A program made the position numbers and the translations under genes. A DNA stretch of 64,000 nucleotides from Pseudomonas sp. VD-NE ins (GTDB lineage Bacteria > Pseudomonadota > Gammaproteobacteria > Pseudomonadales > Pseudomonadaceae): positions 1,259,001 to 1,323,000 of the forward strand of contig NZ_CP134772.1 of NCBI RefSeq assembly GCF_031882575.1, given 5' to 3'. Under the pieces are notes generated by a model that had not been told where the DNA came from, did not search any database, and saw only the letters and a list, made by a program, of their open reading frames with translations. Position 1 is the first letter of the stretch; the number at the start of each line of letters is the position of its first letter. Positions 54,471 through 61,785 of the stretch are shown one piece after another.

Positions 54471-54875
54471 TTAACCCGCCAACTCATTCATCCGCTGGAG
54501 CACGGCATTGAGGCCATTACTGCGCGATGGCGATAGCTGCCGCGAAAGGCCTAGCTGATTAAACCAGTCCGGCAAATCAACTTGCTGCAGTTCGGCCGCC
54601 GACAACCCGTTGACCCGCAACAGCAACAACGTCACCAACCCGCGGATCATCCGCGCATCGCTGCTCGCGCTGAATTGCCAGTGACCGTCGTGCAGTTCGC
54701 CAACCAGCCAGACCTGACTCTCACAGCCATGTACCCGGTTAGCGTCGCACTTGTCCGTGTCATCCAACGGCGGCAGACGATCACCAAACTGCATCAGTAA
54801 CCGCGCTCGCTGCTCCCAGCCAGGCGCGTTCTGAAATGTCTGCAACGCCTCGGCTGCTTCGACCGGCAAGCTCAT
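54471..54875 (-). CDS. csdE: SufE-family sulfur acceptor (CsdE)
   Basis: Accepts persulfide sulfur from the cysteine desulfurase CsdA. It has 134 residues. The acceptor Cys lies in VHGCESQVWL; FQNAPGWEQRARLLMQFGDRLPPL is the family N-terminal helix. The start overlaps the csdA stop by ATGA, so the pair is coupled. Together with tcdA across the REPIN they form the csdA-csdE-csdL(tcdA) set, but in convergent orientation. Confidence 0.92.
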   Translation of the reverse strand: MSLPVEAAEALQTFQNAPGWEQRARLLMQFGDRLPPLDDTDKCDANRVHGCESQVWLVGELHDGHWQFSASSDARMIRGLVTLLLLRVNGLSAAELQQVDLPDWFNQLGLSRQLSPSRSNGLNAVLQRMNELAG

Positions 54876-56077
54876 CGCAACAACTCCAACGCCTGATCCA
54901 ATGCTTCAAAGAAGCGCTCCAGATCTTCCGAATCGTTGTACAGCGCCAGCGAAACCCGAATCGCTCCGGCCAGTTCAAAGCTTTTCAGCAATGGCATGGC
55001 GCAGTGGTGCCCGGCGCGCACGGCAATACCTTGCTCAGTCAGCAAGTGCGCCAAATCAGCATTATGCACACCTTCAACGACAAAACTCGCCAGCGCCAAT
55101 TGCGGCTTGCCGAGCAAACGAATGCCATTGCGCGCCGCGAGGCCACGCAGCAGATATTCATGCAGCGCGGCTTCGTGGGCGGACACCGCTTCCTGATCCA
55201 GATCCGCCAGATAATCGAGCGTCGCGCCCAAGCCGATCACACTGGCAATCGGCGGCGTACCCGCCTCGAAACCCAACGGAGCAGGGCGGAAGCGCGCGTC
55301 ATGATAGTTGGCTTCCAGGACCATTTCGCCGCCGAATTGCCATGGCTTCAATTGCTCAAGCGCAGCGTTGCGGCCGAACAGCACGCCGAGGCCGTCGGGG
55401 CCATACAGTTTGTGGCTGGAAAACACATAGAAGTCGCAACCCAGCGCTTGCACGTCATGCCGACCGTGCACCACGCCTTGCGCGCCATCGACCACGGTCA
55501 GTGCGTTTTGCGCCTTGGCCATGGCCAACAACGCCGGCAATGGCTGCCACGCACCGAGCACGTTGGACAGCTGACTGACCGCCAGCAAGCGCGTTCGCGG
55601 GCCGATCAGGTGCACAGCGGCAGCAAGGTCGATCAGACCGTCGGCATCCAGCGGCAGGATCACCAGCTTCAGATTGCGTCGTTGTGCCAGTTGCTGCCAC
55701 GGCAGCAGGTTGGCGTGATGCTCCAGGGCGCTGATGACAATTTCGTCGCCCGGGTGGAAAAGATGTTCCAGGCCATAGGCCAGGAGATTCAGCGCACTGG
55801 TGGCGCCGTGGGTGAAGATGATCTGTCCGCTGTCACCGGCATTCAGCCATTGCGCAGCCTTGAGCCGACTGTCTTCGAACGCCTGCGTCGCGTGAGCGCC
55901 TGGCAGGTGTTGCGCACGGTGCACATTGGCCGCGCCATTGGCGTAGTAATGCGTCAGTGCGTCGAGCAGGGCTTGGGGTTTTTGCGTGGTGGCGGCGTTG
56001 TCCAGATAGGTCTGGTCTTGCCGTTGCAGCGCGGCGATGGCCGGGAAATCGGCGCGCCACGGGGAGGGAATCATCAT
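54872..56077 (-). CDS. csdA: Cysteine desulfurase CsdA (class V aminotransferase)
   Basis: PLP enzyme that takes sulfur from cysteine as persulfide and passes it to CsdE. It has 401 residues, type II (SufS-like). Motifs are YLDNAATTQKPQALLDAL, the PLP-Lys block YVFSSHKLYGPDGLGVL and the persulfide Cys in RAGHHCAMPLLK. Start ATG-ATG at 56074-56077; the longer frame to 56239 runs through the REPIN and is rejected. It is downstream of dapD on the same strand. Confidence 0.94.
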   Translation of the reverse strand: MMIPSPWRADFPAIAALQRQDQTYLDNAATTQKPQALLDALTHYYANGAANVHRAQHLPGAHATQAFEDSRLKAAQWLNAGDSGQIIFTHGATSALNLLAYGLEHLFHPGDEIVISALEHHANLLPWQQLAQRRNLKLVILPLDADGLIDLAAAVHLIGPRTRLLAVSQLSNVLGAWQPLPALLAMAKAQNALTVVDGAQGVVHGRHDVQALGCDFYVFSSHKLYGPDGLGVLFGRNAALEQLKPWQFGGEMVLEANYHDARFRPAPLGFEAGTPPIASVIGLGATLDYLADLDQEAVSAHEAALHEYLLRGLAARNGIRLLGKPQLALASFVVEGVHNADLAHLLTEQGIAVRAGHHCAMPLLKSFELAGAIRVSLALYNDSEDLERFFEALDQALELLR

Positions 56078-56092
56078 GTGGTATACGCCTGA

Positions 56093-56170
56093 CCCTGTGG
56101 GAGCGAGCCTGCTCGCGAAGGCGTCCTTGAGGACGCCAAGAGCTTCGCGAGCAGGCTCGCTCCCACAGGT
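56093..56170. repeat. REPIN-like inverted pair (GAGCGAGCCTGCTCGCGAAGGCG type)
   Basis: CCTGTGGGAGCGAGCC and GGCTCGCTCCCACAGG arms, inner GCGTCC/GGACGC stem; nearly perfect palindrome of 78 bp between csdA and dapD. Confidence 0.88.
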
Positions 56171-56181
56171 GCTTAAAGCAC

Positions 56182-57216
56182 TTAGTTGTGAGCGTGCAGC
56201 GCTTCGTTCAGTTCGATCGCCGATTTGTGGGTTTTGCATTCCACCGCACCGGTTTCCGAATTGCGACGGAACAGCAGGTCAGTCTGACCGGCCAGCTCGC
56301 GCGCCTTCACAACCTTGACCAGGTTGTTGTTTTCGTCGAGCAGCGCCACTTTGGTGCCGGCGGTCACGTACAGGCCCGACTCAACGGTGTTGCGGTCGCC
56401 CAACGGGAAACCGATACCGGCGTTGGCGCCGATCAGGCAGCCTTCGCCGACCTTGATCACGATGTTGCCGCCGCCCGACAGGGTGCCCATGGTCGAGCAA
56501 CCGCCGCCCAGGTCCGAACCCTTGCCGACGAATACGCCAGCGGAAACGCGGCCCTCGATCATGCCCGGGCCTTCGGTGCCGGCGTTGAAGTTGATGAAGC
56601 CTTCGTGCATCACGGTGGTGCCTTCACCGACGTAAGCGCCCAGACGCAGACGCGCGGCGTCAGCAATACGCACGCCAGCCGGAACCACGTAGTCGGTCAT
56701 TTTCGGGAACTTGTCCACCGAGAACACTTCCAGCAGCTCGCCGCGCAGACGGGCCTCCAGTTGCATTTCCGCCAGTTCGCTCAGATCCACAGCACCTTGG
56801 CTGGTCCAGGCAACGTTCGGCAGCAGCGGGAAGATCCCGGCCAGGCTCACGCCGTGCGGCTTGACCAGACGGTGCGACAGCAGGTGCAGCTTCAGATATG
56901 CCTCAGGTGTCGAAGTCAGCTGTGCGTCTTCAGCCAGCAGGGTGGCGACCAGCGGCTTGTGGCTCTCGGCCAGACGGGTCAGCAGCTTGCCTTGCACGGC
57001 ATCGATGCCTTTCACGGCTTCAGCCAGTTGTGCGGCCTGTGCGGTGGTGAAAGTGATGGCCTGGTTGCCTTCGGTGTAACCGAGGATCGGCGCAACCGCC
57101 GCGACCAGTTCGGCCGACGGGTTGAGCAGTGGCTGTGCGTAGAACACTTCCAGCCACGCGCCTTGACGGTTCTGAGTGCCGACACCAAAAGCGATGCTGA
57201 ACAGAGAATTGGACAT
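56182..57216 (-). CDS. dapD: Tetrahydrodipicolinate N-succinyltransferase
   Basis: Succinylates tetrahydrodipicolinate with succinyl-CoA in DAP/lysine synthesis. It has 344 residues, the longer proteobacterial/actinobacterial type. The C-terminal half is a left-handed beta-helix of hexapeptide repeats (GAYVGEGTTVMHEGFINFNAG; GGGCSTMGTLSGGGNIVIKVGE). Homotrimer by family. The previous gene in transcription, an ArsC/YffB-like protein, starts 33 bp upstream, so the two are likely co-transcribed. Confidence 0.95.
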   Translation of the reverse strand: MSNSLFSIAFGVGTQNRQGAWLEVFYAQPLLNPSAELVAAVAPILGYTEGNQAITFTTAQAAQLAEAVKGIDAVQGKLLTRLAESHKPLVATLLAEDAQLTSTPEAYLKLHLLSHRLVKPHGVSLAGIFPLLPNVAWTSQGAVDLSELAEMQLEARLRGELLEVFSVDKFPKMTDYVVPAGVRIADAARLRLGAYVGEGTTVMHEGFINFNAGTEGPGMIEGRVSAGVFVGKGSDLGGGCSTMGTLSGGGNIVIKVGEGCLIGANAGIGFPLGDRNTVESGLYVTAGTKVALLDENNNLVKVVKARELAGQTDLLFRRNSETGAVECKTHKSAIELNEALHAHN

Positions 57217-57249
57217 GTAAATACACCTCTACAAAGAGTGACGGGCTGC

Positions 57250-57612
57250 TTACTTCAGAGCGGCCGCGTAGATGTCTGGCTTGAAGCCAATCAGGGTTCG
57301 GTCACCGAGATCGAGCACCGGGCGCTTGATCATCGAGGGTTGAGCGAGCATCAGTTCGATGGCTTTCGACTGGTCGAGATCGGCTTTGCGTTCGTCGTCG
57401 AGTTTGCGAAAGGTCGTGCCTGCGCGGTTCAACACCGTTTGCCAGCCATGTTCGTCACACCATTGGGTCAGGTGCTCACGGTCGATGCCGGCGGTTTTGT
57501 AATCGTGAAAATCGTAGCTGACAGCGTGTTCATCGAGCCAGGTGCGCGCCTTCTTCATGGTGTCGCAGGCTTTGATGCCGAAAAGGTGCAACGTTTTACT
57601 TGAAACGGTCAA
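57250..57612 (-). CDS. ArsC/Spx-type YffB-like protein
   Basis: Thioredoxin-fold protein of 120 residues in the arsenate-reductase-like YffB group. It contains HLFGIKACDTMKKARTWLDEH with a single N-terminal Cys, DFHDYKTAGIDREHL, and LIKRPVLD-type MIKRPVLDLGDRTLIGF. True arsenate reduction is unlikely; relatives are thought to use glutathione. The best start is a TTG at 57612 (TTGACCGTTTCAAG) with GGGGG upstream, since the only ATG lies 25 codons earlier in poor sequence. Located with dapD as in other gammaproteobacteria. Confidence 0.85.
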   Translation of the reverse strand: MTVSSKTLHLFGIKACDTMKKARTWLDEHAVSYDFHDYKTAGIDREHLTQWCDEHGWQTVLNRAGTTFRKLDDERKADLDQSKAIELMLAQPSMIKRPVLDLGDRTLIGFKPDIYAAALK

Positions 57613-57707
57613 GGAATCGCCCCCTTTACAGGTGCTGGAGAAAAATGGTGTCGGATTATGCCATGACCAAAGCGTTTCGTCGGCCACGGTTGTCGTAACG
57701 CTGCAAA

Positions 57708-57801
57708 ACCTGTGGGAGCGAGCCTGCTCGCGAAAGGGCCATTTCAGTCAATATCGGTGTTGAATGATCCACCGCATTCGCGAGCAGGCTCGCTCCCACA
57801 A
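57708..57801. repeat. REPIN-like inverted pair upstream of the antiporter gene
   Basis: CCTGTGGGAGCGAGCCTGCTCGCG faces CGCGAGCAGGCTCGCTCCCACAAGG across ~45 bp. Confidence 0.87.
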
Positions 57802-57904
57802 GGGACTGCAATCCGGCAGCTGCGACATAGGTGCAACGGTCAGACGCATCCTAAGCGGCTAATATGGCAGTTCAACGCTGTCGATTGTCTGAGATTTCCG
57901 CTTT

Positions 57905-59539
57905 ATGCAAACCGCTTACACCGTCCTCATCCTGCTGATGCTGGTCAGCGTCTCGCGTCTGGTCGGACGGGTCATCCCGCTGCCGCTGCCTCTGGTGCAA
58001 ATCGGCGCCGGTGCCTTGCTCGCCTGGCCGACCCTCGGTCTGCATGTGGCCCTTGATCCCGAACTGTTCCTGTTTCTGTTCCTGCCACCCTTGCTGTTCT
58101 CCGATGGCTGGCGCATGCCCAAGCGCGAGTTCTGGCATCTGCGCGGGCCGATCCTGACGCTGGCGGTGGGCCTCGTGCTGTTTACCGTGGTCGGCGCCGG
58201 GTACTTCATCCATTGGTTGTTGCCGTCAATTCCGCTGCCGGTGGCCTTCGCTCTGGCGGCGGTGTTATCGCCGACTGACGCCGTGGCCGTCTCGGCGATT
58301 TCGCAAAACCGCTTGCCGACCCCGCTGATGCATATATTGCAGGGCGAGGCGCTGATGAACGACGCCTCTGGCCTGGTGACTTTCAAGTTCGCCTTGGTCG
58401 CAGCCATCACCGGCGTGTTTTCGCTGACCAACGCCAGTCTGACCTTTGTCGTGGTGGCGCTCGGCGGTTTGGCAGTCGGCGTGGCCTTGAGCTGGCTCGT
58501 AGGGCGCCTGCGTTCGTGGATGATCGCTCGCGGTTGGGACGATCCGGCGACGCACGTGGTGTTCATGTTACTGCTGCCGTTCGCTGCTTATGTACTGGCC
58601 GAGCGTCTCGGCGTCTCGGGCATTCTCTCGGCCGTGGCGGCGGGGATGATGCAGAGCTGGCTCGATCTGTTGCCCCGGCAGACCAGCACCCGTTTGCTCA
58701 ATCGCAGCGTCTGGTCGCTGTTGGAATTCGCTTTCAACGGCTTGATCTTCCTCCTGCTCGGCCTGCAATTGCCGGACATCATCAAAGCCGTGGTCAGCCA
58801 CGAGCCGACGTTGTGGCCAACACTGTTTTATCGCTGCCTGGATGTCGTGGCGATTTTCCTCGCGTTGGTGTTGCTGCGGTTTATCTGGGTGCAAAGCATC
58901 TGGCGCTTGTCGGTGTTGCTGCGCCGTTTGCGCGGCAAGGGTGAGTTGACGCAAGTACCGACCGCGCGCTCCTGCTGGCTGCTGACCGTTGGCGGCGTGC
59001 GTGGTGCAGTGACGCTGGCGGGTGTGATGTCGGTGCCGATGTTGATGGGCGCGGAGGCGTTTCCCGAGCGTGATCTGCTGATTTTTATCGCCGCCGGGGT
59101 AATTCTGCTCTCCCTGATATCGGCGTGCATCGCGCTGCCACTGTTACTGCGCGGCATCGAGAAAAGCCCGGACGACAAGCGCCGCCAGGAAGTGCGCGAT
59201 GCCTGGCGCAAAACCGCGCAAGCAGCGATTCATGCGCTGGAGGCCGAGGAAACCGCCCCGCAGGACGCTGCTCAGGCCGCTCTGTCGGCTGAGCTTAAGG
59301 CGCGGATCATGTCCGAGTATCGCCATCAGCTCGATGTCTTCAACGATTCCGCCGAAGCCCAGGCTTTGGCGTTCCAGATGGATCTGCTGGAGCGTCGCCT
59401 GCGCTTGAAGGCGCTCAGGGCGCAGCGTCTGGAGCTTTATAGCCTCAGTCGTCAACACCAGATAGGTGACGACGTCCTTAGAGAAGTGTTGGCCGATCTG
59501 GACTTGAGTGAAGCCAATCTGGGGCAGGTCAAGTCGTAG
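57905..59539 (+). CDS. Na+/H+ antiporter, CPA1 family
   Basis: Inner-membrane cation/proton exchanger of 544 residues. About 12 membrane segments lie in residues 1-410, with the CPA1 ion site ND in GEALMNDASGL and the LSPTDAVAVSAI motif. A cytoplasmic helical C-terminus (about 415-544) is rich in Glu, Arg and Gln and may regulate activity. Resembles NhaP/YjcE-type proteins; ion preference (Na+ or K+) cannot be told. Followed after 24 bp by the convergent metzincin gene. Confidence 0.9.
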   Translation: MQTAYTVLILLMLVSVSRLVGRVIPLPLPLVQIGAGALLAWPTLGLHVALDPELFLFLFLPPLLFSDGWRMPKREFWHLRGPILTLAVGLVLFTVVGAGYFIHWLLPSIPLPVAFALAAVLSPTDAVAVSAISQNRLPTPLMHILQGEALMNDASGLVTFKFALVAAITGVFSLTNASLTFVVVALGGLAVGVALSWLVGRLRSWMIARGWDDPATHVVFMLLLPFAAYVLAERLGVSGILSAVAAGMMQSWLDLLPRQTSTRLLNRSVWSLLEFAFNGLIFLLLGLQLPDIIKAVVSHEPTLWPTLFYRCLDVVAIFLALVLLRFIWVQSIWRLSVLLRRLRGKGELTQVPTARSCWLLTVGGVRGAVTLAGVMSVPMLMGAEAFPERDLLIFIAAGVILLSLISACIALPLLLRGIEKSPDDKRRQEVRDAWRKTAQAAIHALEAEETAPQDAAQAALSAELKARIMSEYRHQLDVFNDSAEAQALAFQMDLLERRLRLKALRAQRLELYSLSRQHQIGDDVLREVLADLDLSEANLGQVKS

Positions 59540-59563
59540 TGAAAGACTGTCCCTGATGGCGCT

Positions 59564-60319
59564 TCATGGTCGCTCGCAGGAGCCGTCGTCAGGGATTTCT
59601 ATCGGGTAGAAATGCGCGGCTATGCGTTTGTCTTCCCAACTGATCTCGGTGTTCATCGGTACTTCGAATTTTCCATCGGTCAGTTCCTTTTCGACAGGGT
59701 AATGCATGATGGATGTTGGATCGTACCCGGTGACGGTGGTCTGCTCGGTTATCGGTGTGAAGATGTTCAGGTCCACTTTCTCCTTATCCATTCCCCATTT
59801 TTCTGCGTATTCCTTATAGACCTTTGGTTTGTTCCAGGGGATGTTTGCATCCGGGTGCAAGTGCTCGTGATGTAATCCGAGAACATGACCAAATTCGTGC
59901 AATACCACTGTACGGAAATCGGAATCTGCCGGTCGCGCGGATATGAACATGGTTGGCTCTCCCGCAGCGACTGTTAGTGCATCAGTTCCAATTTGAGATG
60001 CATTTTCAGTGGTGTTGGTTTTTATTCGGATTATGCCGTCTTTGCGGTCAATGAAACTAAAGGTCAGGCTGACATAATCAGCCCATTCCCATATATGTTT
60101 TTTTATCGCGTCTTTCAGCGCGGCGGGGGGGTTGTCCAGGAACGAAATGGTCAGGTGACGGTTCGGTTGCCAGCACTTTGCGTTGATTGACATTGTTCGT
60201 GATGACAGGCCTGAGCCGGAGGTATACGAAATATTTTTAGGATTTTCATTGATGGCTGCTCGAAAGCTGGCGATGGGGTCATCTATTTCAAGTTTCAGGC
60301 ACGGCTTGGTTTTATACAT
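59564..60319 (-). CDS. Astacin-like metzincin metalloprotease
   Basis: Zinc protease of 251 residues. The zinc motif HEFGHVLGLHHEH (H141, E142, H145, H151, E152) fits HExxHxxGxxHE. A Met-turn with tyrosine, SIMHYP (M205, Y207), lies 60 residues on, as in the astacin family (M12A). No signal peptide is seen at either possible N-terminus, nor a Cys-switch propeptide. The ATG at 60319 has AAGGA seven bases before it; the TTG at 60325 is too close. The gene and its 220-bp upstream region are much more AT-rich than the neighbours, suggesting horizontal acquisition. Substrate and location unknown. Confidence 0.88.
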   Translation of the reverse strand: MYKTKPCLKLEIDDPIASFRAAINENPKNISYTSGSGLSSRTMSINAKCWQPNRHLTISFLDNPPAALKDAIKKHIWEWADYVSLTFSFIDRKDGIIRIKTNTTENASQIGTDALTVAAGEPTMFISARPADSDFRTVVLHEFGHVLGLHHEHLHPDANIPWNKPKVYKEYAEKWGMDKEKVDLNIFTPITEQTTVTGYDPTSIMHYPVEKELTDGKFEVPMNTEISWEDKRIAAHFYPIEIPDDGSCERP

Positions 60320-60542
60320 AATCAATTCCTTTTGAGATTTAATGAGTTTTTATAGGGTGTTTATTTTTCTCGAGGTGTCTACAAGTTCAATAGCTCGTGA
60401 ACTTGTCTTGTTTGATACGTTGTCGTTGTTGCGGAGGGTAAGTTATTTGTTTGCGTGTAGATGAGTAAAGCAATGCGTTGTAAGTTGGGGTTTCTGTAAC
60501 ATGGAAGTCCGCACCAGATTGCCTGGTGCGGATATTTGAAAG

Positions 60543-61742
60543 TTACTCTTGGCGAGTAATGAAGGCGCGAATCCGTTCGGCGGCTTCGACACATTCGGCC
60601 AGCGGTGCGACCAGCGCCATGCGCACACGGCCAGCGCCCGGATTGACGCCGTCGACGTCACGGGACAGGTAAGAACCCGGCACCACGGTCACGTGCTCTT
60701 GCTCAAACAGATCGCGGCAGAACGCTGCGTCATCGCCTTGCACGTTCGGCCACAGATAAAAGCTGCCATCCGGACGTTGTACGTCCATCACCGGGCTGAG
60801 AATCGCCAGCACCGCATCGAATTTCTCCCGATACAGCGCACGGTTGGCGCGCACATGCACTTCGTCATTCCACGCCGCCACGCTGGCCAGTTGCGTTTGT
60901 ACCGGCATCGCGCAGCCGTGGTAGGTGCGATACAGCAGGAAGCCTTTGAGGATGTCGGCATCGCCGGCGACGAAACCGGAGCGCAGGCCTGGCAGGTTGG
61001 AGCGCTTGGACAGGCTATGGAACACCACGCAACGCTTGAAATCCTTGCGGCCCAGTTCGACACAAGCCGTCAGCAGGCCCGGTGGCGGGGTTTGCTCGTT
61101 GAAGTACAGTTCGCTGTAGCACTCGTCGGCGGCGATTACGAAATCGTATTCGTCGGCCAGGGCGATCAGCTTTTTCAGGGTGTCGACCGGGATCAGCGCG
61201 CCAGTCGGATTGCCCGGCGAGCAGAGGAACAGAATCTGGCAGCGTTTCCAGATATCTGGCGAAACCGCATCGAAATCCGGGTTGAAGCCGTTTTCGTCGA
61301 GGCACGGCAGGTAATGCGGCTTGGCCCCGGCGAGGAACGCAGCGCCTTCGTAGATCTGATAGAACGGGTTCGGGCTGACCACCAGGGCGTCGTCGCCACG
61401 GTTGACCACGGTCTGAGTGAACGCGAACAGCGCTTCACGGGTGCCATTGACCGGCAGCACGTTGCACGCCGGATCGATCCAGCCGCTCGGCACGCCGAAA
61501 CGCCGCTCGCACCAGCCGGCAATGGCCTCACGCAGCGCCGGGATGCCCAGCGTTGTAGGGTACACCGCCATCTGATCCAGACTGTTGGCCAGTGCCTCGG
61601 CGACAAAGCTTGGCGAACGGTGTTTCGGCTCGCCGATCGACAGGGCGATCGGGCGTTTGTCCGGGTTCGGGGTCACGGTGCCGAGCAGGGCGCGGAGCTT
61701 TTCGAACGGGTACGGCTGGAGCTGGTTAAGAGCGTTGTTCAT
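60543..61742 (-). CDS. dapC: Succinyldiaminopimelate transaminase
   Basis: PLP aminotransferase (class I/II) that forms N-succinyl-L,L-DAP with glutamate. It has 399 residues. Features are IALSIGEPKHRSPSF at the N-terminus, LFLCSPGNPTGALIPVD, AADECYSELYF and the PLP-Lys in HSLSKRSNLPGLRSGF. Adjacent to glnD on the same strand, as is common in Pseudomonas. Works between DapD and DapE, both in this window. Confidence 0.93.
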   Translation of the reverse strand: MNNALNQLQPYPFEKLRALLGTVTPNPDKRPIALSIGEPKHRSPSFVAEALANSLDQMAVYPTTLGIPALREAIAGWCERRFGVPSGWIDPACNVLPVNGTREALFAFTQTVVNRGDDALVVSPNPFYQIYEGAAFLAGAKPHYLPCLDENGFNPDFDAVSPDIWKRCQILFLCSPGNPTGALIPVDTLKKLIALADEYDFVIAADECYSELYFNEQTPPPGLLTACVELGRKDFKRCVVFHSLSKRSNLPGLRSGFVAGDADILKGFLLYRTYHGCAMPVQTQLASVAAWNDEVHVRANRALYREKFDAVLAILSPVMDVQRPDGSFYLWPNVQGDDAAFCRDLFEQEHVTVVPGSYLSRDVDGVNPGAGRVRMALVAPLAECVEAAERIRAFITRQE

Positions 61743-61785
61743 TGGGGCTGGGTCTCTCGCAAAGCCATTTGAATCCGGGGCGCCA

